Source: Atrina japonica
Lineage: Eukaryota; Mollusca; Bivalvia; Pterioida; Pinnidae
Direction: 5' to 3'
DNA length: 64,000 nt
Assembly: GCA_030159075.1 (NCBI GenBank)
Contig: BROG01000651.1
Coordinates: 248,001 to 312,000 of the forward strand
Shown: positions 49,400 through 61,999 of the stretch, piece after piece
Position numbering within the stretch: position 1 is the first letter of the stretch
Layout: the number at the start of each line of letters is the position of its first letter
The notes under the pieces: model-generated
Databases searched by the model: none
What the model was told of the DNA's origin: nothing
What the model saw: the letters and a program-made list of their open reading frames with translations, nothing else
Made by a program: the position numbers and the translations under genes

Positions 49400-52300
49400 G
49401 TATGAACATATATCTTTTGAATGTTAAAAACATTAATCAAAATGTATCACTTTGATTTAAACAATTTATTTATTTTATTTTTGTACAGGACACATTTGAT
49501 TATAATGCTTTTTTTTTTTACTTACAACTTGTCGTATAATATCTACAGTACTCTTCATTACTTAAAGGGTCTGACCATCAGATTTGGTAACAATGAGAAG
49601 AGAGATGTACATGTAGCCCACATATCAAGTTAATCATTTAATGATTTATAGTGTAAAAATTGAGAATGACAAAATCTTTTGTTTTTGTTTGTTTAAATTG
49701 AGGATAATTTAACTTTATTTGTGATAGACTAGGCCTATATCATATACATAAAACATAAATAATAATGACGTCCAACAGTTTATTAAATTAGGACGTCATA
49801 TATTTAGAACATTGACTACATGTACTGTATTTTCTGTATTAAATGCCCCCCGGGACGTTATATTTTCCATAGGGGCATTTATTAATGTAGAATTATTAAT
49901 AGTTAGTTGTCTAAAACATACTAGTTTGACTGACTTCCAGTGTTTCATTCATCGTCACATGAAGACTGTTGTTTCTCTTTGTATAATAATGTATAATATT
50001 TGATACATTTATCTCTTTTTTAGTCATCTAAGTAAATAAACATCCTAATCAATTTCACTCGTGACATATACATGTTCCATCCACGGCACTGTATCGTACA
50101 TGTATGTTTCTCATGTAACAATTAACATGTGTTCTTCTTATGTGCAAAAAATTACAAATCACAATCAAGTTAATAACTTGCCAATCCTGTTTTCAGATTC
50201 TAAAAAAATCTAATGTTGCATTAAAATTCATGAACAGTTTTTTTTTATCTATAACATCAAAATATTTTCCAGAGGCAAGACTGTTGCTGATAAGCTTGTA
50301 TTCTTCGGTGATATAAGTGCCAAACATTCATCGTGATTTGCTTTATCAATGGATGTGGCTAAGGATATCAATTCCACATTATCTTTCTTTCTGATATATT
50401 TAAAAGACATTGACATTTTTATTTTGTATCTCGTTAATTCAATTTTTGTTTTAAACATTACTTTTGATAACCATAAAATGAGGTGTACATTGTAACTGAA
50501 TGATATAAGCGTCCCAATGTCATCAGCTCTTCGTTTGACATGTCGGCACATGGTGAGACTTTTGGAGTTTTAAATCTATTTAAAGATTTATTAGCAATGA
50601 TTCTTTGTCCATGGATGTTGATCAGGGGATAAAATGATCTGCAGGTTTGCTTAATTTGACATATTTCTTCAGCTTGATGCTCAACAATATTATAAAACAG
50701 ATAAACTAGCACCCTACATGTTTTCGTAAGAGGTGGCACAGGTAACTACCTTCGTGTTGTTTTATGATGCAACAAGCAATTATGGGATTGATTAAAAGGT
50801 GTAAATGTCCTGCGGAACTCTGGTTTGCAACTTTGACGTGTCCCAGAAAAATCTTGCGTGTCAAATATGCATACCCAGGGGTCCCTGAGAGCCCTGAGGT
50901 GGCTACTAATACAGAAGATGGTATACAGAATATGAATTAGGAAAGAAAAAATAATAATGATAATATTCCAGGATAAAGTACCCAAAACTTTTGATTTGAA
51001 TGTTTACATTTTCTGGGAAAGGTGTTGACTTTGCCCACTTGTTTAATGTTTTCAAAGTTAAACATTACTCGAGTGTCAACATTTGTAAAACAGCAGGTAG
51101 CGCTTGCTGTCAAGGCACTGTGTATGCCTTGTTTCATATTACTGTATGTGTATTTAAATTAGTGCACTCATATTTTAGCGCTCTGAGGGGGTGTAGACTT
51201 ATCAATGCAATCTTGAATTAGAGCAATTACGACATGAATATTTTTAGATTAGCAGTAGGACTATACTTTCTAGCCAATCCAGATATCGATACACACTGTG
51301 TCAGTTACTCCAACAATGTTAGGGGTTGAAACGGCGAGATACTTTTGACTTGCTAGCACTTCGGCATATCCGAAGTAAAGCGAGCTCTAATATTATTGGA
51401 GTAGGCCTATGTGTCAGTGCGTGTTGTCTTTTAGTTTTACGTTAGTATGGAATGTTACGACTCATCATGCTTACCATTAGTCCTTAATTGACAGCATTAA
51501 ACTTAGAAAAAGGTCAATGCACTGCAATCAAATCAATAACAATTTCAAAGACATTCCAAATAGTTATCTTTAAAATGAAAGTAATAATAGTGGGGGTCAC
51601 AGGTTCTGAATAAAAAAAATCTGTAAATGCGTTTACGGCAAGATGAATGTCGTTAAGCAAAATAAAGAGCAGTTCTTATATATTTTGAGTAAAACAATAC
51701 AAAAGACATTTGTCCTGTATTATTTAGCTAATAAAATGCAATAATATCGTGACATGGATACGATACACATAAATCTGCACAAACTTACGTTGTCGTTAAA
51801 TCCAAAATAGATCTAAACTAAAACAGAAATGAAAGAAGATATACGGATTAAAACGAGTCGGAAGAGTTGACATTTTGGCTATAAATTTGAAAGTATAATC
51901 AGCGATATATATCGCTGGTATAATGTAATCGCATGCAGTCTTCTTCTCTCCTCTAATTTATAGTAATCAATGTTACTGACTGATCTACAACCCTCATATT
52001 TAAGTTAGGCTAGTATTCATAATTTACGGCCAGAAACGGCAGGTTTTATGAAAGGGCTATTTCCTTTGTGAGTTATTATTAAATTGTGTTATGGGATCGT
52101 TAAATACATAGAACCTCCAGATCTATATAACAATCGTTGCATTTATCCCTGACATTACCTTTATTCGTATCGCATTTTTTTCTCACACCCATGACACATA
52201 ATTAACGTGCCTTACATGGATTTTGCTAGTTTGAAATCATTTTCTCACTCTAGGCTGAGTTGTGCAAATACTTCGTGTGAAAAAATTAACAACAGAAAAA

Positions 52301-53190
52301 CACATTTTAGCATCTTACATACGAGAGGAAAAATTATGCATAAGTTATATACTACGAATACACTTGGTAAAATTTACGACCAGTGCAAAGCTAGCCTCCA
52401 TCCCGAAATTCTCAGCCTGTAATTCTAAATCTGGATGTGTCCGAAATATTTTCTTGTGTAAACAAGATTCAATTATGAAGATGCATTTCTTCATTAATCT
52501 TTTCTCAATTTGAACTAAATTATACTAGTTTACGGATGAAAGTCCGGTAATATTCGCAAAAGAAACTATATATAAAAAAAATAATCCCCAAGCATTGCCA
52601 GAAGCATTGAATAGGTGTTTGACATACATCACAAAAAAAATTGTTAATGTCGAAAGGTGTATTAGGCAGAATTTCGAAAAATAAATATAAAAGGAGGCAC
52701 TTTGGGACTCTTTCTCGTAGTGTTGTACGGTTAAGGGGACTTGGACTATACTATAACGAACAGACATTGGAACCTCAGACCGCATTCTCACGACGTTACC
52801 TCAGCATCAACAAATGATTCAGGAAACAACATAGGTCATCCGAGTGTTTAGCCTATAGGTCTCTTACACGATTACGTCAGAGATGTACTGTATAATTATG
52901 TGGTATTTAAACGTTTTTTTAAAAAAAAATTAATCTGGAAAGTTAGGTAATTTCGTGTTGAGGACTATTTTTTATATCAAAACAGCACAGAGTTTATTTA
53001 ACAATTGAAAAAAATGCCGTTGACGTCGGACGACATGTCAATATATTATTATACTCTTTGACTTTCCACGCCTACCGTGACGTGCATACATGGAAACGAC
53101 CCCTGACATTCTGGTCGGATTCTTACGGTAACGACAGAGTCAAGTGCTGCATCTTTTGATCAAATATTTGGTATAGACATGGACGTCCCT
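49400..53190. other. Divergent intergenic region between MIOS and the CCDC89-like gene
   Basis: Should hold the MIOS promoter and 5' UTR exon(s). Seen: half of a short inverted element (AAATGCCCC/GGGGCATTT, 49841-49881) and two overlapping minus-strand frames (50739-50458 and 50551-50249) in different phases that I do not recognise. No supported gene. Confidence 0.45.
51789..51870 (-). promoter_or_regulatory. Candidate non-coding 5' exon of MIOS (speculative)
   Basis: The coding exon appears to start at an acceptor (48918), so transcription should begin upstream. On the minus strand a strong AAC|GTAAGT donor lies at 51789/51788. Other possible donors exist (near 49520, 51473 and 53126), and the upstream border here is arbitrary. 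Confidence 0.2.
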
Positions 53191-53199
53191 GTCACAACC

Positions 53200-53492
53200 C
53201 AACCGGAATCAACCACATCCAAACGTTATATAGCCTAAGCAACCAACTTATAAGACAACATGTGATCACGACGTCAAAAGTAATAGAACTTTATCAGACG
53301 TTATACACTATTAAGTCTATGGAAACTCCAAACACTGGACATACACCACACCATTCTGATCGTCTTGACTTGTTATCCTTGGCCGTAAGTGCCGAGCATA
53401 GGTCAAAATTTGAAGCCCTTCACCGGCAATTGGTGACGTCTCCATATGAGTGAAAGATTCTTGAGTGGGACGTTAAACAGCAATAAACAAAA
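53200..53492 (+). mobile_element. SINE-like element with 'gacgttaaac' 3' domain
   Basis: Ends 'gtgacgtctccatatgagtg' then 'gagtgggacgttaaacagca' and an A-rich tail; this 3' domain is very common in bivalve genomes. The 63-codon frame inside it is not a gene. Confidence 0.65.
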
Positions 53493-53772
53493 GACTTGTC
53501 ATCCTTCAAAAGAACTTATTCAAACCAAACGTTTTTGATCCTTTTTTTCTGTTATAATTTTAGGAAATGGTCATGTTCATAATACTGTTAAGCCTGTAAA
53601 GCAAAGAAACATTATTTATTTATTTTGGTATTTTGTGTCAAACTCATTCTATACTGTACTGCAGTATGGTCTACTCAGTAAAAAGCATTGCACACCTTGG
53701 AAATTAAAAATTAAATATTTACATTAGAATGAAACGTTTTAGAGACGAAACGTTTCGCAAACTAGCACTATC

Positions 53773-53781
53773 ACCGGAAGT
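53773..53781 (+). promoter_or_regulatory. ETS/GABP-type motif in the CCDC89-like promoter region
   Basis: ACCGGAAGT, about 155 bp upstream of the start codon, in a locally more CpG-containing stretch (about 53740-53880). No TATA box stands out, so a CpG/ETS-type promoter is plausible. Confidence 0.35.
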
Positions 53782-53934
53782 TACGAGAACGCTTTATGGT
53801 ATATTTTCCGGCGTCATTGACAGCAAGCGAATTCCGAATTTATAATGTGCCGCGGATGATTTTCGAAACGTCTGGAATGTGGGATGGCAATTTGAATCTG
53901 ACACTTTGGATGTTCATTTAAGATTAACAACACC

Positions 53935-54159
53935 ATGGCATCGAATACAAGAAACCCTAAAGATATACGTCAAATTGTTACCGATAGTGATAAGGTAACT
54001 GATTCGATAAATTGTAAACAAATTAAATCAGAACTTTTTCCACAAAATGATGTTGGTCAATTTAACGGGTCGGGCGATTTGCCGAAACAGACTTCAGTTA
54101 CCGAAACACACCACAGTTACTGGAACAAGATACAAATGTTGAAGTATAGAAATAATAAT
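53935..54159 (+). CDS. CCDC89: CCDC89-like exon 1 (residues 1-75)
   Basis: Start ATG in a strong ACCATGG context; an in-frame TGA lies upstream at 53899-53901. 225 nt, ends phase 0 at GTATGT (54160). Reading through the donor would give only a 116-residue product ending at 54285. Encodes a hydrophilic, non-conserved N-terminus (MASNTRNPKDIRQIVTDSDK...). Assignment to this gene rests on start context, donor and phase, not on homology. Confidence 0.7.
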
Positions 54160-57100
54160 GTATGTAAACCTATGGAGAGGGCGAAAGCATTCATTAACAG
54201 TTTTACATGTTCAGTTAATCCCTTTGGCGGGGGCAACACGACAGAATTCCCAAAGGGATTAATGTTCAGTGTTTTTATCATGTAAATGTCCCGGTCATTC
54301 ACTCATTGTTCTAAATAAAATATTGAGTGGCTGAATATTTCCTTGGTGTTAAAACTTAAATAAAATCTGTGTTATTTATTAGTCATGAATTACATGCAAC
54401 ATTATGTTTTTGTGCTTTATATTTTACTCTATCCCAGCGTATCTATCACTTCGTGCAGTTCACATTACCTGAATAATGGATCGCTTCGTGATCGGGTTCA
54501 ATATACAACCCTAATCATTATGCCCTAGTCTCAGTCTGCAAAACGTTTGCTAGTACGGTACTTTATTACCTCCTTTGCAATGCGCTTTGAAGGAATGACT
54601 ATGCAATTCCAACATTCTGTTTATGTCTTGCGCAAATTCCCGATGTGAGCAGAATTTTTACCATTAGTAGTATGGGTCCCGGATGTAGTAGGAATAAAAA
54701 TGTGAGCTTCTTTACATATATGAGGGCTTTGCCCTCTATTATTTAAAATGTATTTTGTAACATAATTTAAGTATAATTATGGCTTAATTCTTAATAAATT
54801 TCCCAAAGAAAACCGAAACAGACTAGATACCATTACCAAAACAAGACCGACCTGTTTTGGTAATTATAGTGTGTTTCAGTTTTGTTTCAGGGATTTATTC
54901 GTTAAATTTAATAAATAATTATACATAAATCATGTTGCAAAATACAGTTTAATTAATTTTTTAAACATTTTGTATCTTGCTATGGTCATCAATGCACCAT
55001 TGTGGTGTGTTTCTGTTTGTTTCGGTAACTGTACATAGTGTGTTTCGGTCTTGACGCTAGTTTTGGAAATTTACTCGGAATTAATCCATAAATACTCCTA
55101 GAGCAGGTTACAAGTTACATTTTTAAAACATTCGACAAGATATATTACGACATTTGTATCTTGCTCTACTAATTTAAGTGTGTTTCGGTCTTGTTTCGGT
55201 AATTCAAGTCTGTTTCGGTAAATTGCCTTACCACAGTTTAACCATGTTGTCAAATATTTACTGAAAACCTTTTATCTACAAAATGAGAATCCTGCAGATA
55301 CAGTTAATGTGTCTTAAGAAATTGTGCTACTAGATTTAATTTAATTAACCCCCCCCCCCAAAAAAAACCCAAAACAAAAACGAATACATGCACAATTCAA
55401 CCAGATTAAATTTGCCTCATTAGCCAGATAAATAGCATTTTCTCATCATTCAGTTGCTATGCACATACTAAATAATAATACACAGGTAAACCTATGGAGA
55501 GGACGAAAACATTCATCAACAGTTTTACATGTTCAGTTAATCCCTTTAGCAGGGGCAACACGACAGAATCCCCAAAGGGATTAATGTTCAGTGTTTTTAT
55601 TACATAAATGTCCCGGTCATTCAATCATTGTTCTAAATAAAATATTGAGTGGCTGACTGTTTCCTTAGTGTTAAAACTTAAATAAAATCTGTTATTTATT
55701 AGTCATGAATTAAATGCAACATTATGTTTTATACTATATATTTTACTCTATCCCAGCGTATCTATCACTTCGTGCATTTCACATTACCCAAAAAATGGAT
55801 GCACTTCATGATCGGGTCCAATGCTCAACCCTAGTTGTTATGACCTAGTCTGAATCTGCAGAACATTTGCTAGTACGGTACTTTATTACCTCCTATGCAA
55901 TGCGCTTTTAATATGAGAATTTTGCCTCAAAGGTGTTGCATCTTAAAAAACCTTTTTTAAATAAATAGTTTATTTATCTATTGTATAAATTCAACTATTT
56001 TTATCCTAAATGTAAAATTACACAAGAGTTTTACCTTATTTTGAGCCTCATGGTCTGATATAGCAGTGTTTACATCTACGTCATCATGACGATATTTGGC
56101 GTATAATAAATATTCATAATCTAGAAGCAAGTTGACAGCAGAATTTTTAAAAGCTCTAAATTGGTGCGTAACAACTTTTCCATCCCGTTTGTAATCATAT
56201 TAAATTCAAAATCAGATAGTATGATGGAATATGGACCACCATACTTGATTTACATCTTCAGCCATGTGGAAACTAAACAGTGCTCAAAATCATGTGACAT
56301 TTGGATCTCAGATTAAAACACAATATTTGTGGTTTGTTTTTCAGTTTACAGGAAATTGTTCAAACAAATTAACATTTTTTGTCCAAAACTGGAAAAAGCG
56401 ATTGTGATTGATTTATGTTGAGTTGATTTTATGATTGTTTGCCATCTAGTGTCTCCAGTTTTAGTGATCAAAGTCTTACTTTAGCAAAATCATGTGACAG
56501 CATTGTACATTTCATAATGCATTTCACAGGATGTATTTTCTTTTATAATTTTCAAAATTTTCCATTTGTTTTAATTCATGTTCTTGAACTATGTTATATT
56601 TTATTCTATTTGTAAAATTTGTTCAGACTTGCAATGATTTTTTTTAAATCTTCAGATAGTAAAATACACATTAAAACACTTAATATTATTATAAATATAT
56701 ATATTTTGAATGCATTTTGTAGAAGAGGTACAAAATTATTTGATATATTTCAAAATATTTTTTACATATTCATATAGAATTTCTCATCAAGGACTGCCCT
56801 GTTAGTACTATATAGTACTAGCAACTAGACCTATAGAAAAAAACTTTTATTTATTATATCTAGATCATTTATGTCACAAAAAATAAAATCACATATCAAG
56901 CTCCTTTTTCATTTTCGTTTGTCACTTCATTTTTTATATGTGTAAAACTTTAATAACACACAAACTGCACTTATCAAATGAAATTCATGTTTGATGAAAG
57001 TCATTGGCGAATACAATTTGTTGACTGATACATTTGTACCTTTTTTGCAATTAACCTGAGTATTGTTATTTTGTATATAAAGGATATGACAAATATGCAG

Positions 57101-60100
57101 ACAAGTTTAAACAAGCTGAAATCATTGTCAGAGGATGATAAGACAGAAAATGCCATGCTGAGATCTCGTATTGACGAACAATCTCAACTTATTATGATCC
57201 TGAAACAGAGAGCTGATGAAGTCACATCTAAAACATCTACAATTGAAAGAATAAATAAAGAATTAATTGAATTCAGAGACAATGCAAAGGAAATGCTAGA
57301 GTCGGAACAGAGGAGAAATAGTCTTTTAGAGAAAAGATTTGATGAACTTGCATATAATCATGAAGAAATGATTAAAATCAAAGATGAATATAAACGGTCC
57401 AACCAAGACCTGAGAAAGGAAAATTCTAAACTAAGAGATGAAAATTCGAAACTTTTTTCTGGTGCAATAGTTGAAAAAGATGAACAGATTTTCGAATTGA
57501 ATAAAAAATTGGCACAGATGAAAGAACAGAGTAGTTCAGCAGAATTAGCACACAGGTAGGAAAGATAAAATGTGAATCATGATTTTAAGTTTGTTGTTGG
57601 GAAATTAGATATATTTTACTATTTGATATTCATACATGCATACAATATGTTTTGTTTGGGTTTTTTTCTTTTGTCTATAGAATTAGAATACTAGTTCATT
57701 TTGCATGCTTGTAATTGCAAAATTTAAAAAACGTGTGTATTTGTATATCAGGGGTTGAATTTAGCATTTCTGTCTTACAAGTCAGTTGGACAAGTTGTCA
57801 TCAAATTTTACTAGTCCCTCGACAAGTTCACTAGTCCCAAAATGGTACAACAAATTACCAATTTGGCATGTATTTACTGAATCGGTTCCAGAATTAAATG
57901 TTATCTGTTTTTGTGCTTTCATACTCTCATGAATCAAAGCAACTATATGTATGATTGTCGTAGTTTGAGTTGAGAACAAAATTTATGAGACGGATTAGGT
58001 AGATCTCATGTTCAATGTACATATATTACACTTCCATTAATCATTACTCGCCCAGCTCTTGTTTATACAGATTTTCTACTAGTCAACCTTGACTTACTAG
58101 TCTCGGACTGGCGGACTACTGCTATTTTCAAACCCTGTATATATACATGTGTATGTATGTTGTATATATACATGTGTTTGTATGTTGTATATATACATGT
58201 GTATGTATGTTGTATAGACCCTGTATATATACATGTGTATGTACATTGTATGTTGTATAGACCCTGTATATATACATGTGTATGTATGTTGTATAGACCC
58301 TGTATATATACATGTGTGTGTATGTTATATAGACCCTGTATATATACATGTGTTTATATGTTGTATATATACATGTGTGTGTATGTTGTATATATACATG
58401 TGTATGTATGTTGTATAGACCCTGTATATACATGTGTATGTATGTTGTATATACCCTGTATATATACATGTGTATGTATGTTGTATAGACCCTGTATATA
58501 TACATGTGTGTGTATGTTGTATATATACATGTGTATGTATGTTGTATAGACCCTGTATATATACATGTGTATGTATGTTGTATAGACCCTGTATATATAC
58601 ATGTGTATGTATGTTGTATAGACCCTGTATATACATGTGTGTATGTTGTATAGACCCTTTCATGTTGACTGCTTTACCATTTATTTTAACTTATCAATTT
58701 TGTCCTTGGTGGGACATATGGCTGCATGAGTCCCCTCCAATATTTGCGGTCATCTCCTCCCAGTTCTGCCTTCACTGTTCTCTGCCATGTTTTTGGCCTT
58801 CCCTTTTTTCGTTTCCCCACAGGAGTTCATCTTGAGGCAACTTTTGGGATACTCTCATTGGCCATCCTGAAAATGTGACCGAGCTATCTCAGTCAGTCTT
58901 AGATAGAGGTCATTATAGTAACGTATTGTTTCCTAATGTCATTTTCCGGAAATCTATATCATTTTGCCATTCAAAGTTACAGGACCACAGTTATCATGAG
59001 AAGGTCTACAGGGCTGTGTTTATTTATATATGTATGTTTTCTAAGGCTGTGTATTTGTATATGTATGTTGTATAGGGCTGTGTATTTATGTTGTATAGGG
59101 CTGTATTTATGTTGTATAAGGCTGTGTATTTATGTTGTATAAGGCTGTATATGTATGTTGTATAGGGCTGTGTATTTATGTTGTATAAGGCTGTGTATTT
59201 ATGTTGTATAGGGCTGTGTATTTGTATATGTATGTTGTATAGGGCTATGTATTTGTATATGTATGTTGTATAGGGCTGTGTATTTATGTTGTATAGGGCT
59301 GTGTATTTATGTTGTATAAGGCTGTGTATTTATGTTGTATAGGGCTGTGTATTTGTATATGTATGTTGTATAGGGCTGTGTATTTATGTTGTATAGGGCT
59401 GTGTATTTATGTTTTATAGGGCTGTGTATTTATGTTGTATAAGGCTGTGTATTTATGTTGTATAGGGCTGTGTATTTATGTTTTATAGGGCTGTGTATTT
59501 ATGTTGTATAGGGCTGTGTATTTATGTTGTATAGGGCTGTGTATTATGTTTTATAGGGCTGTGTATTTATGTTGTATAGGGCTATGTATTTATGTTGTAT
59601 AGGGCTGTGTATTTATGTTGTATAGGGCTGTGTATTTATGTTGTATAGGGCTTTGTATTTGTATATGTATGTTGTATAGGGCTATGTATTTGTATATGTA
59701 TGTTGTATAGGGCTATGTATTTGTATATGTATGTTGTATAGGGCTGTGTATTTATGTTGTATAGGGCTGTGTATTTATGTTGTATAGGGCTGTGTATTTA
59801 TATATGTATGTTGTATAGGGCTATGTATTTGTATATGTATGTTGTATAGGGCTGTGTATTTATGTTGTGTAGGGCTGTGTATTTATGTTGTATAAGGCTG
59901 TGTATTTATGTTGTATAGGCCTGTGTATTTATGTTGTATAGGCCTGTGTATTTATGTTGTATAAGGCTGTGTATTTATGTTGTATAGGGCTGTGTATTTA
60001 TGTTGTATAAGGCTGTGTATTAATGTTGTATAAGGCTGTGTATTTATGTTGTATAGGGCTGTGTATTTATGTTGTATAAGGCTGTGTATTTATTTTGTAT

Positions 60101-61600
60101 AAGGCTGTGTATTTATGTTGTATAGGGCTGTATTTATGTTGTATAAGGCTGTGTATTTATGTTGTATAGGGCTGTGTATTTATGTTGTATAGGGCTGTGT
60201 ATTTATGTTGTATAGGCCTGTGTATTTATATTGTATAAGGCTGTGTATTTATGTTGTATAGGGCTGTGTATTTATGTTGTATAGGGCTGTGTATTTATGT
60301 TGTATAAGGCTGTGTATTTATGTTGTATAGGGCTGTGTATTTATGTTGTATAGGGCTGTGTATTTATGTTGTATAGGGCTGTGTATTTATGTTGTATAGG
60401 GCTGTGTATTTATGTTGTATAAGGCCTGTGTATGGATCTATGTATATTTTGTACAAGGTTGTATGTTTGTGTATATTCACGTGTATATACTGTATGTATG
60501 TTGTATAGAGCTGTGTATTTGTATATACATGTTCATATGTATATGTATGTTGTATAGGTCAGTGTATAGATATATGTATATATTATAAGGGCTATATATT
60601 TGTGTATATTCATGTGTGTAACACAAAACACATGCTTCTTGATATCCAGACTTCAGCATTTTCTCCATTTTGTTTTATTTTTAGACAACTAGTACAGGAA
60701 GTTAGGGCTAGAGAAGAAAGTTTGAGAACGGAGATGAAGAGTTTACAAGAACAATATAGAACAGAAGTTAAATCTTTACACAGTAAACTACAAGATGCGG
60801 AAGAGAGACTTAAAGGTTGATAATATCAATTACAGTAAAACTTACATGTAATATTGCAAAACCACAGTCATTGAAGACCACCTTTGTGTAAAGATCACCC
60901 TCAGAAATACAGTGGAATCTTATGTCAAAATCAGATGATTGAGTTGATATAACGGTTATGTCATTTGAAGTCAAACAGCAGATCCCAATATTTATGGATA
61001 GGAAACAAATGTTCATTAACATTCCAGTTATCTCGAATTCTGGATATCTCGTAGGAATAAGGCAGTCCAATGAATTTTGAGATAAGATTACTCTGTAGCA
61101 TCACAAGCATGTTACTGTAATATAAGAATGACTTTTTCTTTATAGATAATGAGTGTCTCTCAGGACAGGTTCTACTGTATTTATATATAAACACTGTGCT
61201 AACTATGACAAGGGTCTGTAGTTTACAAATCTCTTGTATAGAATTCTTTCACTTTCAGTGCTTAACATGTGACAGAGGAAAGTAATTTAAGAAATGTTAT
61301 AACACAAAAGTAACATTTTGACGAAAAAATTCTGCAAAACACATGTAACTATGGAAATTGGAAAAAATAGTAGGATTTATTGTGTACATGTAGTTCTAGT
61401 AGCCCCCCGTTTCAAGTAACATGACCTAATTTTAAATATTAATTAGATCAAATCTGATTTCAGGTGCACAGTATAAGCTTCAGAATCAGATTGAACAGCA
61501 CAAAAGTGCTGACTCAGAATCTGTCACTAAACTACAGACTGTAACAAAAGAAAAGGATGAATTGCTAGATCTTGCCATGCAGAGAGGGAAAATTATACAG
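53935..61600 (+). CDS. CCDC89: CCDC89-like coiled-coil protein, 5' part (four exons, 3' end outside window)
   Basis: Exons 53935-54159, 57083-57555, 60685-60815 and 61464-61600 join in phase to 322 codons. The ENAMLRSRIDEQSQL-I-ILKQRADE segment matches the hallmark EKAMLRSRIEEQSQL of CCDC89, and exon 4 ends in ELLDLAMQRGKIIQ, matching ELLQLSIERGKVLQ. Almost all of residues 80-322 is heptad-like, Lys/Glu-rich coiled coil. Human CCDC89 is about 374 aa, so about 60-90 C-terminal residues are missing; I see no candidate exon in 61601-64000. The family is poorly characterised; the mouse protein was described as a HEY1-interacting testis protein (Boip). Donor GTTGAT of exon 3 is weak. The N-terminal 75 residues are not conserved. 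Confidence 0.86.
54150..54588 (+). repeat. Segmental duplication, copy 1 (spans the exon 1 donor)
   Basis: Closely similar to 55470-55910 (offset 1320 bp) by eye over about 430 bp, starting in the AATAATAAT that ends exon 1. An inner inverted repeat TTAATCCCTTTGG/CCAAAGGGATTAA is at 54215-54227/54250-54262. Confidence 0.92.
54800..55225. repeat. Cluster of 'tgtttcggtaa' motifs, inverted relative to exon 1
   Basis: At least six GTGTTTC(G/A)GT or TGTTTCGGTAA motifs, plus an 11-bp hairpin TTACCAAAACA/TGTTTTGGTAA (54832-54862). The reverse complement of exon 1 bases 54079-54120 has the same motif string (GTGTGTTTCGGTAACTGAAG). Confidence 0.8.
55470..55910 (+). repeat. Segmental duplication, copy 2
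   Basis: See 54150-54588. At the position of the exon 1 donor this copy has ACACAG|GTAAAC, a potential donor of its own. Confidence 0.92.
55920..57082. other. Remainder of CCDC89-like intron 1
   Basis: AT-rich; no repeat or gene recognised. Confidence 0.5.
57083..57555 (+). CDS. CCDC89: CCDC89-like exon 2 (residues 76-233)
   Basis: 473 nt; acceptor AAAG at 57082 (weak pyrimidine tract), donor GTAGGA. Begins DMTNMQTSLNKLKSLSEDDK; contains the conserved MLRSRIDEQSQL core, then long coiled coil with NHEEMIKIKDEYKRSN and LRKENSKLRDENSKLFS, aligned with NHELMLRFKDEYKSEN and LREENEKLRLENSSLFS of human CCDC89. Confidence 0.93.
57749..58137. mobile_element. 389-bp TIR element (CAGGG..TTGAA..TAGCA)
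   Basis: Left CAGGGGTTGAATTTAGCA and, inverted, right CAGGGTTTGAAAATAGCAGT; the interior has repeated 'actagtc' phrases. CAGGG ends suggest a hAT-like element; the flanking duplication cannot be read because of TA-rich flanks. Confidence 0.7.
58138..58665. repeat. Minisatellite 'ccctgtatatatacatgtgtatgtatgttgtataga'
   Basis: About 13 units, with shorter variants lacking 'gaccctg'. Directly abuts the element ending at 58137, whose terminal CCCTG is included in the unit. Open frames on both strands (CCIDPVYIHVYV types) are artefacts. Confidence 0.93.
59035..60430. repeat. 1.4-kb minisatellite, 23-bp unit
   Basis: About 60 units of GGGCTGTGTATTTATGTTGTATA with agg/ggg and longer 'tttgtatatgtatgttgtata' variants; decays into a related degenerate region up to about 60600, just before exon 3. 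Confidence 0.96.
60685..60815 (+). CDS. CCDC89: CCDC89-like exon 3 (residues 233-277)
   Basis: 131 nt; acceptor TTTTTAG, donor GTTGAT (weak, but the only one that keeps the frame). Encodes QLVQEVRAREESLRTEMKSL and KLQDAEERLKG, a continuous coiled coil. Confidence 0.85.
60908..61090. mobile_element. TIR element, family I
   Basis: Left 'tacagtggaatcttatg', interior 'ggatatctcg', right 'ttttgagataagattactctgta'; related to 17956-18110. Confidence 0.65.
61464..61600 (+). CDS. CCDC89: CCDC89-like exon 4 (residues 277-322)
   Basis: 137 nt; acceptor TTTCAG, donor GTTTGT; phase 1 in, 0 out. Encodes QYKLQNQIEQHKSADSESV and TKEKDELLDLAMQRGKIIQ; the last part is the conserved CCDC89 block. The open 3' phase shows that at least one more coding exon lies beyond this point. 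Confidence 0.9.
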
Positions 61601-61999
61601 GTTTGTACATTGTATAAGTACATTGCCATGTGATTTTGTTTTGTGTTTTGGATAATATCATGTTACAATATATTTCTATATACCAAAGAGATGATAATTC
61701 CTGCACTTATTCAATTGATTTGTTATCAGACTTAAAACTTGATGTAATGTGATCACGTAAGTACCTTTTGGAATTACAATAATGAACACTGCTTAACCCT
61801 TTCAACATTACAGACCATAATGGACTGGTCCAGAACAATGACAAACTCCATACTACTGTACCTACCGTACACCTGCTATATTTCACCACTGCTTATTTTC
61901 TCCCTTTTATGACAGAAAACATATTCGCCCCATCTTTAATTTGCCCTAAATCACCATATCTCATGCATGGCATATATGTCTGTGCTTTAATTATTAGTC

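Noticed and set aside
53106..53140. X-box (RFX site) for a ciliary gene
   Set aside because: The palindromic half-sites do not match the consensus well enough to claim.
54160..54285. Unspliced 116-residue product from 53935
   Set aside because: The extension lies in the duplicated repeat that recurs at 55470, and splicing at 54159 gives the phase of exon 2.
58128..58835. Overlapping long frames on both strands (YIHVYVCCID, YTTYIHMYIY)
   Set aside because: Artefacts of the minisatellite; frames are open on both strands at once.
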